A stretch of 64,000 bases of DNA from Bubalus kerabau (taxonomy: Eukaryota > Chordata > Mammalia > Artiodactyla > Bovidae): NCBI RefSeq assembly GCF_029407905.1, contig NC_073634.1, forward strand, positions 28,905,501-28,969,500, in the 5' to 3' direction. Below are positions 48,420 through 61,965 of this stretch, piece after piece. Positions within the stretch are counted from its first letter, which is position 1. Every line of letters begins with the position of its first letter. A program made the position numbers and the translations under genes. The notes beneath the pieces are model-generated. The model saw only the letters and a program-made list of their open reading frames with translations. It searched no databases and was not told the origin of the DNA.

Positions 48420-51010
48420 ATAAAAAGTTATACAAAATTAATGTATACAATTTGATGTTTTGGAATAATTATGTACTCATGAAACCATCACCATAACCTG
48501 TGCCATAAACCTATCCATCACTTTTCCTCTTGTCCTCTTTTTTAATTATTATTTTTGTGTGTGTGATAACAACTATTTAACATAAGATCTACCCTCTTAG
48601 CAAGTTTTAAGTATGTAATACAGTATTGTTAACCATAAACCGTGATGCTAAACAATAGATCTCTAGGACTTACTCATTTTGTACAACTACAACTTGTACC
48701 CTTTGATGAATATCACCCTATTTCCCCTTCCGTCTAACCCTTGGTAACCGCCATTCCACTCTCCACTCCTGTGAGTTTGATGATTTTAGATCCATCATAT
48801 AAGTGGTATTATATGATAATTGTCTTTCTGTGTCTGGCTTGTTTCACTTAGCATAATGTCCTCCAGATTCTTCTGTGTTGTCACAAATGGCAGGATTTCC
48901 TCCTTTTTAGGGCTCCATTACATTCCATTGTATGTGTATACCATATTTTCTTTACCCATTCATCCATTGATGGACACAGGTTGCTTCCATGTCTTAGCTA
49001 CTGTAAATAATGCTGTGATGATCATGGGGGTGCGTATATCTTTCTGAGTTACTGTTTTATATAAATTTATATTGCAAAGCTTCCTTCAGATAAATACCCA
49101 GAAGTAGAATTGCTGAATCATATAATAGATCTATTTTTAAATTTTGAGGAACCTCCATACTGTTTTTCCATAGTGGCTGCACCAATTTACATTCCCACCA
49201 GCAGTATACAGGGCTCCCTTTTCTCTATATCCTCACAAACGTTTGTTATTTCTTGGCTTTTTTCTTTTTTTTGTAAGATGATAATTCATTGTGATTTTCA
49301 GTTGCATTTCCCTGATGATTAGTGATGTTGAGCTCCTTTTCGTGTACCTGTTGGCCGTCTATATGTCTTCTTTGGACAAACGATCCTCTTCCCATTTTTT
49401 AATTGGATTGTTTGTCTTTTTGCCATTGAATGGTATGCGCTTTTTGTATATTTTCAATATTAACCCCTTATAAGAAATATGATTTGCAAATATTTTCTCC
49501 CATTCAGTAAGTTAATTTTTTATTTTATTGATGATTTCCTTTGTTGTGCAGAAGTTTACTGATTTGATATAATTCTGCATAGCTATTTTTGCTTTTGTTG
49601 CCTGTACTTTTGATGTCATAAGAAAGACCAATCTTATGTCAAGAAGTTTTTTCTCAGTGTTTTCTTCCAGGTGTTTTATGATTTCAGGTCTAGTATTTAA
49701 GTTTTTATTCCTTTTGGAGTTGATATTGTGTGTTGTGTGAGATCAGGGTCCAATTTCTTTGTTTTGCATATGGATACCCAGTTTTCCCAGTACCATTAAT
49801 TGAAGAGACTATCCTTTGCCTACTGTATTCTGGCAACCTTATCAAAAATCTGTTGACCATATATGCATGAATTTATTTCTAGACTCTATTCTGTCCCATT
49901 AGCCTAATAGGACAATAATTAGGCCCATTAATGAACTTACTGTCTGTTTTTATTGCAGTACCATACTATTTTTATTATTGTAGCTTGGTAATATATTTTG
50001 AATTAGGAAGTATGATCGCCTCAGCTTTGTTCTTCTTGCTCAAAATTGATTTGGCTATTTGGGACTTGTTGTGGTTTCAGATGAATTTTAAGATTGTTTT
50101 TTCTGTTTCTGTTTTTTAAAATTGGGATTTTGATAGAGATTACTTTGAACCTTTATTGGTTGCTTTCGGTAGCATGGACATTTTTAATATTAATTCTTCC
50201 AGCCCATGACTGGATGTCTTTCCATTTACTTGTGTCAACTTTAGTTTCTTTCATTAGTATTTTATTGTTTTTGTTGTATGAAGCTTTTGCCTTCCTGGTT
50301 AAGTTTATTTCTAAGTATTTTATTCTTTTTTTTTTTATTTTGGCCATTATTTTGGGATTGTTTTCTTAATTTTCTTTTCAGATAATTCATTGTTAGTGTA
50401 TATGAACTCTTGCCTGGCAAATCCCATGGACGGAGGAGCCTGGTAGGCTGCAGTCCATGGGGTCGCTAGGAGTCGGACACAACTGAGCGACTTCACTTTC
50501 ACGCATTGGAGAAGGAAATGGCAACCCACTCCAGTGTTCTTGCCTGGAGAATCCCAGGGACCAGGGAGCCTGGTGGGCTGCTGTCCATGGGGTCGCACAG
50601 AGTCAGACACGACTGATGCAACTTAGTAGCAGCAGCAGCAGTGTATATGAACACAATTAATTTTTGTATGTTGATTTTGTGTCCTGCAACTTTGCTGAAT
50701 TTATTAGTTCTAACAGTGTTTTTATGGAGTCTTTAGGATTTTCAACAAGTAAGATAGTGTCATTTGCAAACAGAGATAATTTTACTTCTGCCTTTCCAAT
50801 TTGGATGCCTTTTATTTCTTTTTCTTGCTCTATTGCTGTGGCTAGGGCTTCCAGCGGTATGGTAAATAAAAGTGGCAAGAGTGGGCATCCTTGCCTTGTT
50901 ACAGATCTTACAGGACAAGTTTTCAGTTTTTCATCATTGAGTATGATACTAGCTATTAATTTTTCTTAGATGACCTTTATTGTGTTGAGGTATGTTCCTT
51001 CTGGGTTTTG
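48420..51010 (-). mobile_element. L1 LINE relic, 5'-truncated, with nested SINE
   Basis: About 2.3 kb of L1 in reverse, excluding the nested BOV-A2 (50408-50639). The 5' end near 51010 starts inside the ORF2 reverse transcriptase and the 3' end lies near 48420. Read in reverse, 50878-50657 gives PLLFTIPLEALATAIEQEKE and the catalytic region as FANDTILLVENPKDS, where the usual FADD has become FAND. Stops and frame breaks follow throughout. Confidence 0.88.
50408..50639 (+). mobile_element. BOV-A2 SINE, young copy
   Basis: Forward two-unit element with an AGCAGCAGC tail, flanked by an exact 13-bp duplication AGTGTATATGAAC (50395-50407 and 50640-50652), inserted in the L1 relic. Confidence 0.95.
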
Positions 51011-51394
51011 TTTCCTTCTTTAAATTTTCTGGACTTCTTAAGTATTTTTTATGTGTTATTTGTATGTATGAGGAATCAGATTTTAAATTTGATAGAATTT
51101 GTTGTATTCCTTAAAAGACTGTTAGTTATATTTATTCTAGCCTCTTAATGTCATATTACTTTCTTAGTTTTCTTATGCTTTTCCAAGAAAATAATAAAAA
51201 TGTGAACAATGGGAAAAAGGCACTATGAGCACAATTCAAATGAGCCTAAGTGGCTTTTAGTTTTATCTAAAAATTAAGAGTTTTTTTTTTTTCCAGTGTC
51301 AAAGTTTTCTACTGTCTATTCAAGTTGTTTTTTCCTTAAGTCATCAAAAACTGTATCTTGGTAACATCTCTATTAATATGTTTTAATTTTTAAG

Positions 51395-51503
51395 GACACT
51401 TGGCTTTATCACCTGACTGTCGCAGCTGGAAGTAACAATGTGAATGTTGGATCTGAATTTGAACAACTTGTTTGCAAGTTGCTAAATATCGAAGGGGAAC
51501 CTT
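51395..51503 (+). CDS. PLEKHH2: PLEKHH2 exon w16: PH2 end, linker to MyTH4
   Basis: 109 nt, phase 0 in and phase 1 out; acceptor TTTTTAAG, strong donor GTAAGT. It encodes DTWLYHLTVAAGSNNVNVGS, with the PH2 C-terminal helix Trp in DTWLYHLTVAA, then EFEQLVCKLLNIEGEP. Segment residues 866-901. PH2 spans about 770-878. Confidence 0.96.
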
Positions 51504-52433
51504 GTAAGTTTATAATGTATAAGTCTTTATAGTTTATGAAATGGGCCCTAACCCCCTTTGCCTAGTAGAGTTTTCTTTTTGGGGATTTCATTTTGTGGAT
51601 TCCTATTCTGGCTTTGCTTGTCATGGGCTAGGATTCTCACTGTGGTTCTTCAGCTACAGGGGCACCATCATTCATCAACATGCCGTATCCTGTCTCACCT
51701 CTCTGCCTTTGCTCACGTTACTCCCTCTGCCTGGACTGCCCTCCCTCCTTCACATTCCCCACCAATCTAACGAAATCCTATCTACTTTAGGAGGTCCCCC
51801 ATCCAACCCATCCCAACTCAGCAAATGGCTCATGAAAGGTGCCTAATAAATACTAAAATTATGTCCCAATGCACTTTACCATTTAACCCTTTCATAGCAT
51901 TTGTTGCTTTGCACTGAATTTTTTTTTTAAATGGCTGAAGTTTCCCCATTGATAGCCTAGATTCTAAACTCTGCTCTACTTAATAGAGATCACATTTTAT
52001 TTGTGATCTGGCATAGGAATTCAATAAATGTTGATTTTAGGAATGACTTCAAGTTCTTCTTTATCTTTCTATCTTCTCCTTCTCTAGTTTCTTCTCTGCA
52101 ACTTGCCCCCAGCTCCCTTTCATGTACAGTCATCTGCCTACCGAGGTCACCAATCTTTAGCACATTTAAGCAACATAACCAATGTCCTGATAGACTTGTT
52201 CTGGCCTAGAATATTTATACCAACCTCGTCTAACTTTAATTTATCCTAAAGAGAAATATGAGAATCCCAATGGCCTAGAAACTGAAATAATATTATCAGA
52301 GGTTTTTTCATGACTTTTATGACTTAAATTGTGAGCCAGGCCTGAATGAGCTAATTTCTAAAGGGCTAATTTAATGTGAGGCCCAAGTAAGTAATTCTTT
52401 CTGTTTCTTATTTACATTTCATTTTGTACTTAG
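51504..52433 (+). other. PLEKHH2: Intron after w16
   Basis: About 930 bp with an L2 fragment (51690-52035). 52040-52430 shows nothing. Confidence 0.8.
51690..52035 (+). mobile_element. L2 LINE 3' fragment
   Basis: Forward: CTTTGCTCACGTTACTCCCT, GCCTGGACTGCCCTCCCTCC and a GGAATTCAATAAATGTTGA end, the L2 3' pattern. Confidence 0.65.
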
Positions 52434-52546
52434 CCTCTCAGATATGGAGACACCCTACTTTGTGTCACAGCAAAGAAGGAATCATTTCCCCTCTGACAAC
52501 ACTACCTTCAGAAGCTCTACAGACAGAAGCAATTAAATTATTTAAG
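52434..52546 (+). CDS. PLEKHH2: PLEKHH2 exon w17: MyTH4 start
   Basis: 113 nt, phase 1 in and phase 0 out; acceptor TTGTACTTAG, donor GTAAAA. It encodes SSQIWRHPTLCHSKEGIISP then LTTLPSEALQTEAIKLFK. The W-x-H-P-x-L-C-H and L-P-S-x-A-L-x-x-E-A words mark the first helices of the MyTH4 domain. Segment residues 902-939. Confidence 0.96.
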
Positions 52547-52593
52547 GTAAAATTTTATGTGGCATTATCAACAAACTTGAAGTTAACGTTTGC

Positions 52594-52828
52594 CGGGGCT
52601 TCCCAAATGGTGCTAGTGGTAAAGAAGCTGCCTGCCAATGCAGGAGATGCAAGAGACATGGGTTCGAGCCCTGGGTTGGGAAGAACCCCTGGAGAAGGGC
52701 ATGGCAGCCCAGTCCAGTATTCTTGCCTGGAGAATCCCATGGACAGAGGAGCCTGGCGGGCTACATACAGTCCATGGTGTCGCAAAGAGTCAGACATGAC
52801 TGAAGTGACTTAGCACAGCACATATATC
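52594..52828 (+). mobile_element. Bov-tA SINE
   Basis: Forward, GGGGCTTCCCAAATGGTGCT to GACTTAGCACAGCACATAT. It begins about 50 bp after the w17 donor. Confidence 0.92.
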
Positions 52829-53202
52829 ATTAAGCATTTTAATAGGAAAAAATAAAAATATAGGTTATACAAGAAAATTCAAAATATGACAATGACAAAG
52901 AAAATATACTGAAATAAAGTTAGATGAATTTAATATGCTTTCTGTGTGAGGATTTGAAATTTCTATGATAAACTATAGTTTGGACCATGTGAAAGACTTA
53001 ATATCAGAGTCATTTTCTCTTCAGCTTCTCAGATGGAGAGATTTCTGACATCACCATACCTCACTATTGGGAGAGGAGTCAACACTGTTCCTCTTCTCCA
53101 GTGCTAATATAATTAGCTCAAATTCTTATTACTCAACCTCTATTAAGTCCCTGATCACTTGAAACTTGCCAGTTATATCATTCTTTACCCCCGCCCCACT
53201 GT

Positions 53203-53356
53203 CCCCTGGAGAAGGGCATGGCAACCCACTCCAGTATTCTTGCCTGGAGAATCCCATGGACAGTGGAGCCTGATAGGCTACAGTCCATGGGGTCACAAAG
53301 AGTCCGACATGACTGAGTGACTAAAACTTTCACTTTCGTAACACTTTCACTTTCCA
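53203..53356 (+). mobile_element. Partial Bov-tA SINE
   Basis: Forward 3' part, CCCCTGGAGAAGGGCATGGC to a doubled ACACTTTCACTTT end. Confidence 0.9.
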
Positions 53357-54779
53357 TTATCTCTGTCATCAGTCACCTTCTGGTAACTCCTCAAATTTCC
53401 TTAAGGATTTTGGCTCCTAACTCACATTCTTTCTCTCTGCCTTAAACTTTGCCATTACACTAAATGACTTTGCTTTCACTTTGCTCACCAATGCCATGGC
53501 CTTAAGATTCCTGACCTTCTCAATGTCAATAAGCTTGCTGTCTACCCTGCTTTACCTTTTCATTCTCCATGTCCGTACCTTGACCCCAACATGCCTCATA
53601 AGTACACCACTTCTAAAATCTTAAATCCTAATATATCTTTCTTTAACCATAATCTCTTAGCCCATGAGCTCTCTTACTTTCTTACTCTTCCATTTCTCAT
53701 CCTCACTAAGACCTTTTTTTGAGTAATTTATTTTTTTTGAGATCAAGAAAGAGCATTATAGTTCCTTGGGATCTATGGTCCCATGCATTCTTCAGCCAAA
53801 CTCGTACCAAGATCACTGCTGTGGTTTTGCCTGCTTCTGTATTAATTGCATGTGTCATGCTAGAGAGCATCAAATATCTGTGGGGACTGGAGCCTGTGTA
53901 ACTCTATGGTCTTCATTCCTCAGGGCCAACTGTCTCTCTTTGCTTGTCTTTGGTCACATCCCCTCAAACTCCCTACTCAAGTAATGCTCCTCAGAACAAA
54001 TTTAACTTCATTGGAAAAATTAGAGGGCATCAGAAATGATCACCTCGAATCTCTCATCCCAAGAGACATTGTTTCATCTGTTTCTTCCTCCATTATTTCA
54101 GTCTCAGAATATAATGTATCTTCTATGGATTTTTGTCTTGACTCTGTGCTGGCACCTTGATACTTCATTTTCCCTTTAATCTCTTAGAGTCTTCAGTTTT
54201 TATCTTTCTCTTTTTCTTGCCTATATTCCTCCCATCTCAAAAAATTATTTGTTTACTAGATAATACTAGGGAATTGTTAATTTGGGAAGTGGATGATGAT
54301 GACATGATGCTTATGTGGAAAAATCTTTGTCAGTTGAAGAGCCCTACTGAAGTATTAGTAAAATAACATGATATACATTAAAATAGTACAGACAAAAGTG
54401 AGTACAGAGATTGAATGAAACACGTATGGCAAAATGCTTGTTGACAGCTTTTGACACTAGGTAATGGGTACATTATACTATCCTCTCTACTTTTGTTCAT
54501 GTTTTAAAAATACCATCATGGAGTGTTTTTAAAACTCCACCTGTAGAATACACAAATACCCAAAGTAAGACAGACTTTATACAAATATATTTGAAATCTG
54601 GATGAAGTGATCAACTATATAACAAAATATAAATGGCCAAAACCAATTACACAGGTGAATAAAAATTTAAACAGGGGAATTTACCAAACTTTGTAAATGT
54701 AGATAATCTCAGTGCTGTTCAAGGTGTCCCAAAATACAGGAAAGAAAGAAATTTTGTAAATTTTTTTTCTTTTACTTTG

Positions 54780-55110
54780 TTTTGGGTAAAGCTCAAAGCT
54801 TATGTATATATCAAAATATGTAAGAGTAAAGAGAATATTATAAAGTATAAGATGCTCACCATCCAGCTCCACAGTTGTCAACCTATGACCAGCTTTGTTT
54901 TATTCTTCCTATCCCTATTGCTCCCCAAGACTAGGTTATTTTGAAGCAATTCTCAGTCATCATGTCACTAGATTCTCTTTGTGAAGTAAGTATTATTTTT
55001 ATAGCAAACCCCAGAAAATATTATAGAAAACAGAGCACTTCATACAAAAACTAATCAAATATTAGTCAACAGACTCCAACATCATGTTAAAGGAATACTA
55101 ATCCTCGGAC
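54780..55110. mobile_element. Ancient L1-like 3' UTR stretch
   Basis: Contains TAAGATGCTCACCATCCAGC, GGTTATTTTGAAGCAATTCT and ATCATGTCACTAGATTC, related to 9640-9950. Subfamily not assigned. Confidence 0.4.
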
Positions 55111-55121
55111 ATATGTATACT

Positions 55122-55210
55122 TACCACTGATGCATGTTGATGTATGGCAGAAATCAACACAATATTGTAAAGCAATTATCCTTCAATTAAAAATAAATTT
55201 AAAAAAAAGA
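55122..55210 (+). mobile_element. Ruminant L1 3' end, very short
   Basis: Forward: TGTATGGCAGAAATCAACAC, AAGCAATTATCCTTCAATTA and an A-rich end, same as 35688-35785. Confidence 0.8.
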
Positions 55211-55258
55211 ATGCTAATCATGACTAAGAGAGATTTATTCCTGACCATACTAATAATT

Positions 55259-55473
55259 GGCTTCCCAGGTGGGTCAGTGGTAAAGAATTTGCCTGCCAAG
55301 CAGGAGACACGGGTTTGATCCCTGGGTCGGGAAGATCCCCTGAAGAAGGAAATGGCAACCCTACTCCAGTATTCTTGCCTGGGAAATCCCATGGAGAAAG
55401 GAGCCTGGCAGGCTACAGTCTATGAGATCACAAAAGAATTGGACGTGACCTAGAGACTAAGCAACAACAACAA
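55259..55473 (+). mobile_element. Bov-tA SINE
   Basis: Forward with an (AAC)n tail, bounded by the exact 13-bp duplication CATACTAATAATT (55246-55258 and 55474-55486). Confidence 0.95.
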
Positions 55474-56295
55474 CATACTAATAATTAATATTCAATTTAA
55501 ATGATCTAAACATTCCAACTACAAGGTAGAGATTGTCAGAGTGTATAAAAAACCAAGATCCAACTATATCCTGTCACAAGCAGTACTTTTTTTGTTTTCT
55601 GACATTTCTTATAAGAAAAAAAAGACTAAGATTTTTAAATAGCCCTCACAAAAGATTTAACTCCCAGCACTTCATTTTACTCTCAGATTTCAATGTCACT
55701 AATAAGCCCAATGTATTTAATTCATTGAAACAAATAGACATGTAAAACACCATAACTGAAGTTATTTGATACATTTATAACAGTAATTTGGGGTTGTTAA
55801 ATTAGCATGCATGTATTTTTTAGAATTCATAGAACATTTTATGAGTATTGAAGCTGCTTAACATGCCTTTAGGCAATCCATCCCAAACTTCCTCAAGCAA
55901 GAGTTCTCTAGTCAAGATCAAAATGAAATTTCACAGTTTTATTACAATGAACTGTTAAAATGAAGAATGATAAGTATTAATATCCTACTTTGGAAAATAT
56001 TTAGGAAAGATTATGCTATAACCTTTTCCTAGTAATCTACTCTAAAATTTAATCTCTTTGGAGGAAAAACAGTATGTATTTACATTACCTTTAAGTTATT
56101 TAGGCTACTATTTGCCAAAATACTTTCCTCAGTAAACTAGTTCTTAAAGATGCCAATTGATATTACTAGAAAAAAATAAAGATGAGAAGGGGTTGAACTC
56201 TGTTCTGTGTAGAGAGTATAAACATAAACAAGAAAATATCTTGTCTTTATGAAGTTTGTATTCCAGTAGACTCTAGGGGCTATTAATGTTCCATA

Positions 56296-56706
56296 TGCCC
56301 TTAAAAAGAATGCATATTCTGCTCAGAGGTGGACTATTCTACAAATTAGGTCAGGTTGATTGATAGTATTGTTTAGGTTTTTTAAATCCATACTGATTTT
56401 TCTACCTGCTTGTTCTCTCAGATGTTGACAAGGGGGTTTTGCAGTCTCTCACTTTAATTGTGAATTTTGTCTATTTCTCCTTACAGTCCTATAACTTGTT
56501 GCATCATGTATTTTGAAGCTATATTATTAAAACATTTAGAATTGTTACCTCTTCTAGATGAGCTGACCCCTTTATCATTATAAAATGATGCTCTTTATCT
56601 CTGGCAGAATTCCTTGCCTGGAAATCTACTTTGTCTGATATTAATGTCACCACTCCCGATTTCTTTTGATTAATGTTATCACAATATATCTTTTCCATCC
56701 TTTTAA
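56296..56706 (-). mobile_element. L1 ORF2 fragment
   Basis: Reverse of an L1 ORF2 internal part: GCATATTCTGCTCAGAGGTG, GTTGACAAGGGGGTTTTGC and GTCTGATATTAATGTCACCA. Degraded. It ends about 100 bp before exon w18. Confidence 0.75.
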
Positions 56707-56804
56707 ACAAAAACTTTTGCTAGTAAGAGAATCAATATAATTCATGCAGAATAAATCTTATCCTTTCTCACCCTGAGTATATCTATTTTTTTCATTTAAT
56801 TCAG

Positions 56805-56984
56805 ACCTGCCAACTTTTTATAAATGCGGCAGTCGACTCTCCCGCAATTGATTACCACATATCTCTAGCCCAGAGTGCTTTGCAAATCTGTCTGACACAT
56901 CCTGAGCTACAGAATGAAATTTGCTGTCAGCTCATTAAACAGACAAGATGGAGACAGCCACAGAATCAACCAGGACCACTGCAG
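56805..56984 (+). CDS. PLEKHH2: PLEKHH2 exon w18: MyTH4 core
   Basis: 180 nt, 60 codons, phase 0 at both ends; acceptor AATTCAG, donor GTATGT. It encodes TCQLFINAAVDSPAIDYHIS, then LQICLTHPELQNEICCQLIK with the MyTH4 hallmark E-L-x-x-E-I-x-x-Q-L-I-K-Q-T, then QNQPGPLQ. At 56949-56951 the codon is TGG (Trp) where I remember Arg in human. Segment residues 940-999. Confidence 0.97.
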
Positions 56985-58854
56985 GTATGTGTTGATACAT
57001 AAACACACAATTTTGAATGATGTTGTTTTCCTGATTGTAAGTATAATACATATTCAATATAGACATTTGAAAAATACAAAAAGTATGAAATAGAAAAACA
57101 ACTATTACTATTTTGATGTATATCCTTTCAGTTTCTATAATCTATATATAAATGTATATATGTGTATATTTATACACTCACAGTTTTTCACATTACTAAC
57201 ATTACAGTGTGCATATACTTTTTAAAAACTATAAATTTCCCCTATAGCCTTTAGCAGTCTTCAAAACATTAATACTGGTTGCATTAATATCAACTGCTAC
57301 ACGTTTAGGTTTTTCCAATTACCTTTCCCATAATACCACTACAATAGACATCTTTGAACCTAACTTTTGTGTGCAAGTCCAGTGAATTTCATTGTGTCCA
57401 CTTCTGGAATTTTCCATATCTTCAACAATATTCAGTGTAATTCATCTGTTAATTTCTTTTCAGGTAAAAAGTAGTACTTCACTATTGATTTTGTATACAT
57501 TTCCTTAATTATTACAGTCAGATTTATTTTCAGGAGGGTTTTAGTCACTTGTGTTTACTCTTCAGTGAATGGTTCTTTTAATCTTTGCTTACTGACTCCC
57601 TGTCAGTCACAGGATAAAATAGAAATTTCTTACCCTAGACTCGGAAGTGGATCTAGGTTTTGTGGGACTTGAAACTTGTGCAATGAATACTAAGAAAAAG
57701 AATACAAAATTTATTACTTTTACAAATTTTAAAACAACAAATGAGCATGTCATATGACTATGGCAGCTCACAGGGCCTGTCCCAGGGATTTGGAGGGGAC
57801 CTGTGCCTGAGCGGGGTTCTGAAACTTAAACTTCGTGTCTATCAGGGGCCCTTCATAATCTGGCTCCAGTGGCCTCCTCTTTCTCCGCTTCATTTTATAC
57901 ATCCTGTCTCCAGTGTACAACGAATGAATAAACTCTCCTCATTCTTTGAACAACCCTGCCTTTGCATTATCCTTCACCTGGCAATCCAGATCTTTCTGCA
58001 TTCTTCCTACCTGTGGACTTCACAGTCCAGCCCAAGCAACATCCCTCGCATAGATTCTTTCCTGACTCCTGCATCAGTAATCATTCCGTCCATTGGTTAT
58101 ATTTAAAAAAGCATTATTACAGTGTATTAGCGATGCTGTATTATAGATTACTGTTTAAATATATATATATATACATATGTATGTAATGTCTTCTCCTAGA
58201 TCGTAAATTCTTCAAGGGCTGGGCCTTTCCCCCCTTCTCCTTTTTTGTATGACATTTAAAAAAAATATTGAAGTTATACTTAATTAAAAAAATTAAGATA
58301 TAAAATAGAATACAGACCAGAGCAAGAGAATAATAAAAGTCATATATAACTCTATTACCTAGAGATACCGCTGTTAATATTTTTGTGCTTGCCCCTTGGT
58401 TAGCTATTTAAGTATATATGTATGGGTAGATAGGTTTTGCTTTTTGTATAAATTATTTTTTTACTACTTTTCAATTTGCCCTTTCTTACTGCCATTACTT
58501 ATATTTCAGTGAAGGAGTTAACACATAAATGAACAAAAGGGAACAATTTCCCTAACCTTCTTGTGCAATATCAAAAAGGATTACCATATGATATCCTCTG
58601 ATACCTCAGTTGTAGATAACTGAATACATAACTAGATGGATTATGGTTCTGACCCAATATGAAGCTTTTATGCTTTTATGTATTATAATGCTCTAAGGAG
58701 ATGATGTCTATGTGGAAAAAAGCAAAAACATTTTGGGATCAAGAAAGACTATTATCATCCCTTCGCTGTCACCTCCTCTCTCAGTCACACTCCCCCTGAC
58801 TTAGATCTCTGATGACCACATGGTGTCTGACCTGTGATGCTTCTCTTTGTCCAG
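56985..58854 (+). other. PLEKHH2: Intron after w18
   Basis: About 1.9 kb with an L2-like stretch (57585-58230) and a short AT microsatellite near 58157-58181. No ruminant SINE. Nothing recognised in 58260-58850. Confidence 0.75.
57585..58230 (+). mobile_element. L2-like LINE fragment
   Basis: Forward: GGGCCCTTCATAATCTGGCT, GTGGCCTCCTCTTTCTCCGC and a TAAATTCTTCAAGGGCTGGG end fit the L2 3' order, with poorly matching text between 57660 and 57830. Confidence 0.55.
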
Positions 58855-58952
58855 GGCTGGCAACTCTTGGCGCTCTGTGTTGGGCTCTTCCTTCCCCATC
58901 ATCCTTTCCTGTGGCTCCTCAGGCTCCACCTAAAGAGAAATGCAGACTCCAG
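58855..58952 (+). CDS. PLEKHH2: PLEKHH2 exon w19: MyTH4
   Basis: 98 nt, phase 0 in and phase 2 out; acceptor TTTGTCCAG, donor GTATGC. It encodes GWQLLALCVGLFLPHHPFLW then LLRLHLKRNADS, the hydrophobic G-W-Q-L-L-A-L helix region typical of MyTH4. Segment residues 1000-1031. Confidence 0.97.
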
Positions 58953-59861
58953 GTATGCAGAGTTCTAGCCAACTGCACCATTTATGTGGCCTCTCTGTCT
59001 GCAATAAATCATAGGTATTTAGTAACCTGCCAGGTACATTTGTGGAAGAATGTGTGAAACAAATGTTGATACAGGAAGCCTTTGGTTATCATTTATGCAG
59101 AGCTAGAAAGATATTTCCTTTGTTACGTTAAATCTCTTATGGAAGGTTGCACTAAAAGCTTGAAAAGCTGACAAAGAATATTTTAAGTTAAAAGTCTGTG
59201 TACATTTCAAGTATGAATGTCTTATCCTTAGTGGGTGTTCATCCAATAAAAGCAATTATTTTGTTTCCTTATTTTTTCTATTACTATTTTCTTCACATTT
59301 AATTCTTTTATGTAGAAGACTTCTCTGATAGTTTTCCCACCTTTTATAATTATATGTATTTGAATTGCCTCAGAATTTATACTTCTTTGAAAAAGACTTT
59401 TCCAATTCACTGTTAGAATGGCTTTCTTACAGTGGGGCCTAGGGTGCCCAGCCAAGGGTGATTGGGATCATTTTGTCCAAGAGGTTCATATTAGGTTGTT
59501 TAAATAGACTCTGGGACTCAAACAAACGATGAAACGAAAAAACAGCTTGGAAACAGTAGGAAAATATCTTCCAGCTCATAATATATTTTTGAAGACTCTG
59601 TCATCAAGGTCATGTGATTACAATGGTAGTCACTGAGAACCACCCGCCCCCTACAAAGGTGAGATTTTAAAGCCCACCTAAAACTTGAATGCACATATAT
59701 TTAGGTATATTATCAATCTGGTTTTATAAGTGAAATGAAAATTATATGTAACAAATAAGGACAAATAAGATCTCTATCCAGCTTTTACAGGATTTAGTTA
59801 CCCCAGTGGTTTTGTTTAAGGCTTAACATTTTTAAAGAAGTACATGTTTTATAAAGAAGGA

Positions 59862-59994
59862 ATATTTATTTATTTATTTAGCTGAGCCAGGTCTTAGCTG
59901 TGGCATGTAGGATCTAGTCCCCTGACCACATCAAACCAGTACCCCATGCATTGGGAGCACAGATCTTAGCCACTGGACCACCAGGGAAGTCCCA
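59862..59994 (-). mobile_element. CHR-type SINE, partial
   Basis: Reverse: TTTATTTAGCTGAGCCAGG, GCTGTGGCATGTAGGATCTA and CCACTGGACCACCAGGGAAG. Confidence 0.75.
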
Positions 59995-60131
59995 AAGAAA
60001 ATACATTTTTATTTTTGTTTGAAGATATTTTCTTACCTTGCTCAGCAGAAATGGCATTAACCTCTGTGTTCTTCAAAAGAGAACTCTCTTCATCATGCAC
60101 TTCTTAAGTTATCCTATTCTAGGCTTTATAC

Positions 60132-60413
60132 GGAGAAGACAATGGCAACCCACTCCAGTACTCTTGCCTGGAAAATCCCATGGACGGAGGAGCCTGGTAG
60201 GCTGCAGTCCATGGGGTCGCTAGGAGTCGGGACACGACTGAGCAACTTCACTTTCACTTTTCACTTTCATGCATTGGAGAAGGAAATGGCAACCCACTCC
60301 AGTGTTCTTGCCTGGAGAATCCCAGGGATGGGGGAGCCTGGTGGGCTGCCATCTATGGGGTCGCACAGAGTCGGACACGACTGAAGCGACTTAGCAGCAG
60401 CAGCAGCAGCAGT
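60132..60413 (+). mobile_element. BOV-A2 SINE, young copy
   Basis: Forward two-unit element with a long (AGC)n tail at 60392-60412, flanked by CTTTATAC (60124-60131 and 60414-60421). It shares the GGGGTCGCTAGGAGTCGG variant with 50408-50639, so both are one young subfamily. Confidence 0.95.
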
Positions 60414-60600
60414 CTTTATACAGTTATTTTATTTATATTTGTTAATATAATCACTATATGTTGACCATGTAATGTCTGGTAATTTTAAATTTATTTTGTG
60501 ATTATAATAATAATAATACAATAATGATGAAGATTGCTTTGTGGGAAGTCTGGTTTAGTCGGTGGTGAAAGTAAAGACACTAGAATTTGAGAAAAGTGAC

Positions 60601-60775
60601 AGCAGTTAATATTATCACTCAATGATGATAATATTATATTAATATATATCAACATTATATAATATTAATTTTATATTTTATATTATTGTGATTATGATAA
60701 TTAACATTGTCTAATATTAATGTATATTAATATAGCAGTTAATATTATCATTCAATAATGATAATATAATATTAT
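60601..60775 (+). repeat. AT-rich direct repeat, about 40-bp unit
   Basis: AGCAGTTAATATTATCACTC with following text at 60601-60640 recurs with few changes at 60734-60775. The interval is ATAT/TATTAAT-rich and self-complementary. Confidence 0.7.
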
Positions 60776-60878
60776 GCTGTCAACATTAGCATGATACATT
60801 GTAATAATGTACACCAAGGGAAGTTTCCTTAATGGTTTCATATATCTTAATTAAATTTATTCTTAGGTTTTATCTTAA

Positions 60879-61965
<1,087 letters not shown>

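Larger units (their letters stand above)
52547..56804 (+). other. PLEKHH2: Intron after w17 (4.3 kb)
   Basis: Three Bov-tA SINEs, a ruminant L1 3' end, an older L1-like stretch and an L1 ORF2 fragment. 53360-54220 is pyrimidine-rich and may be an old repeat I cannot name; 55490-56290 shows nothing. Confidence 0.8.
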
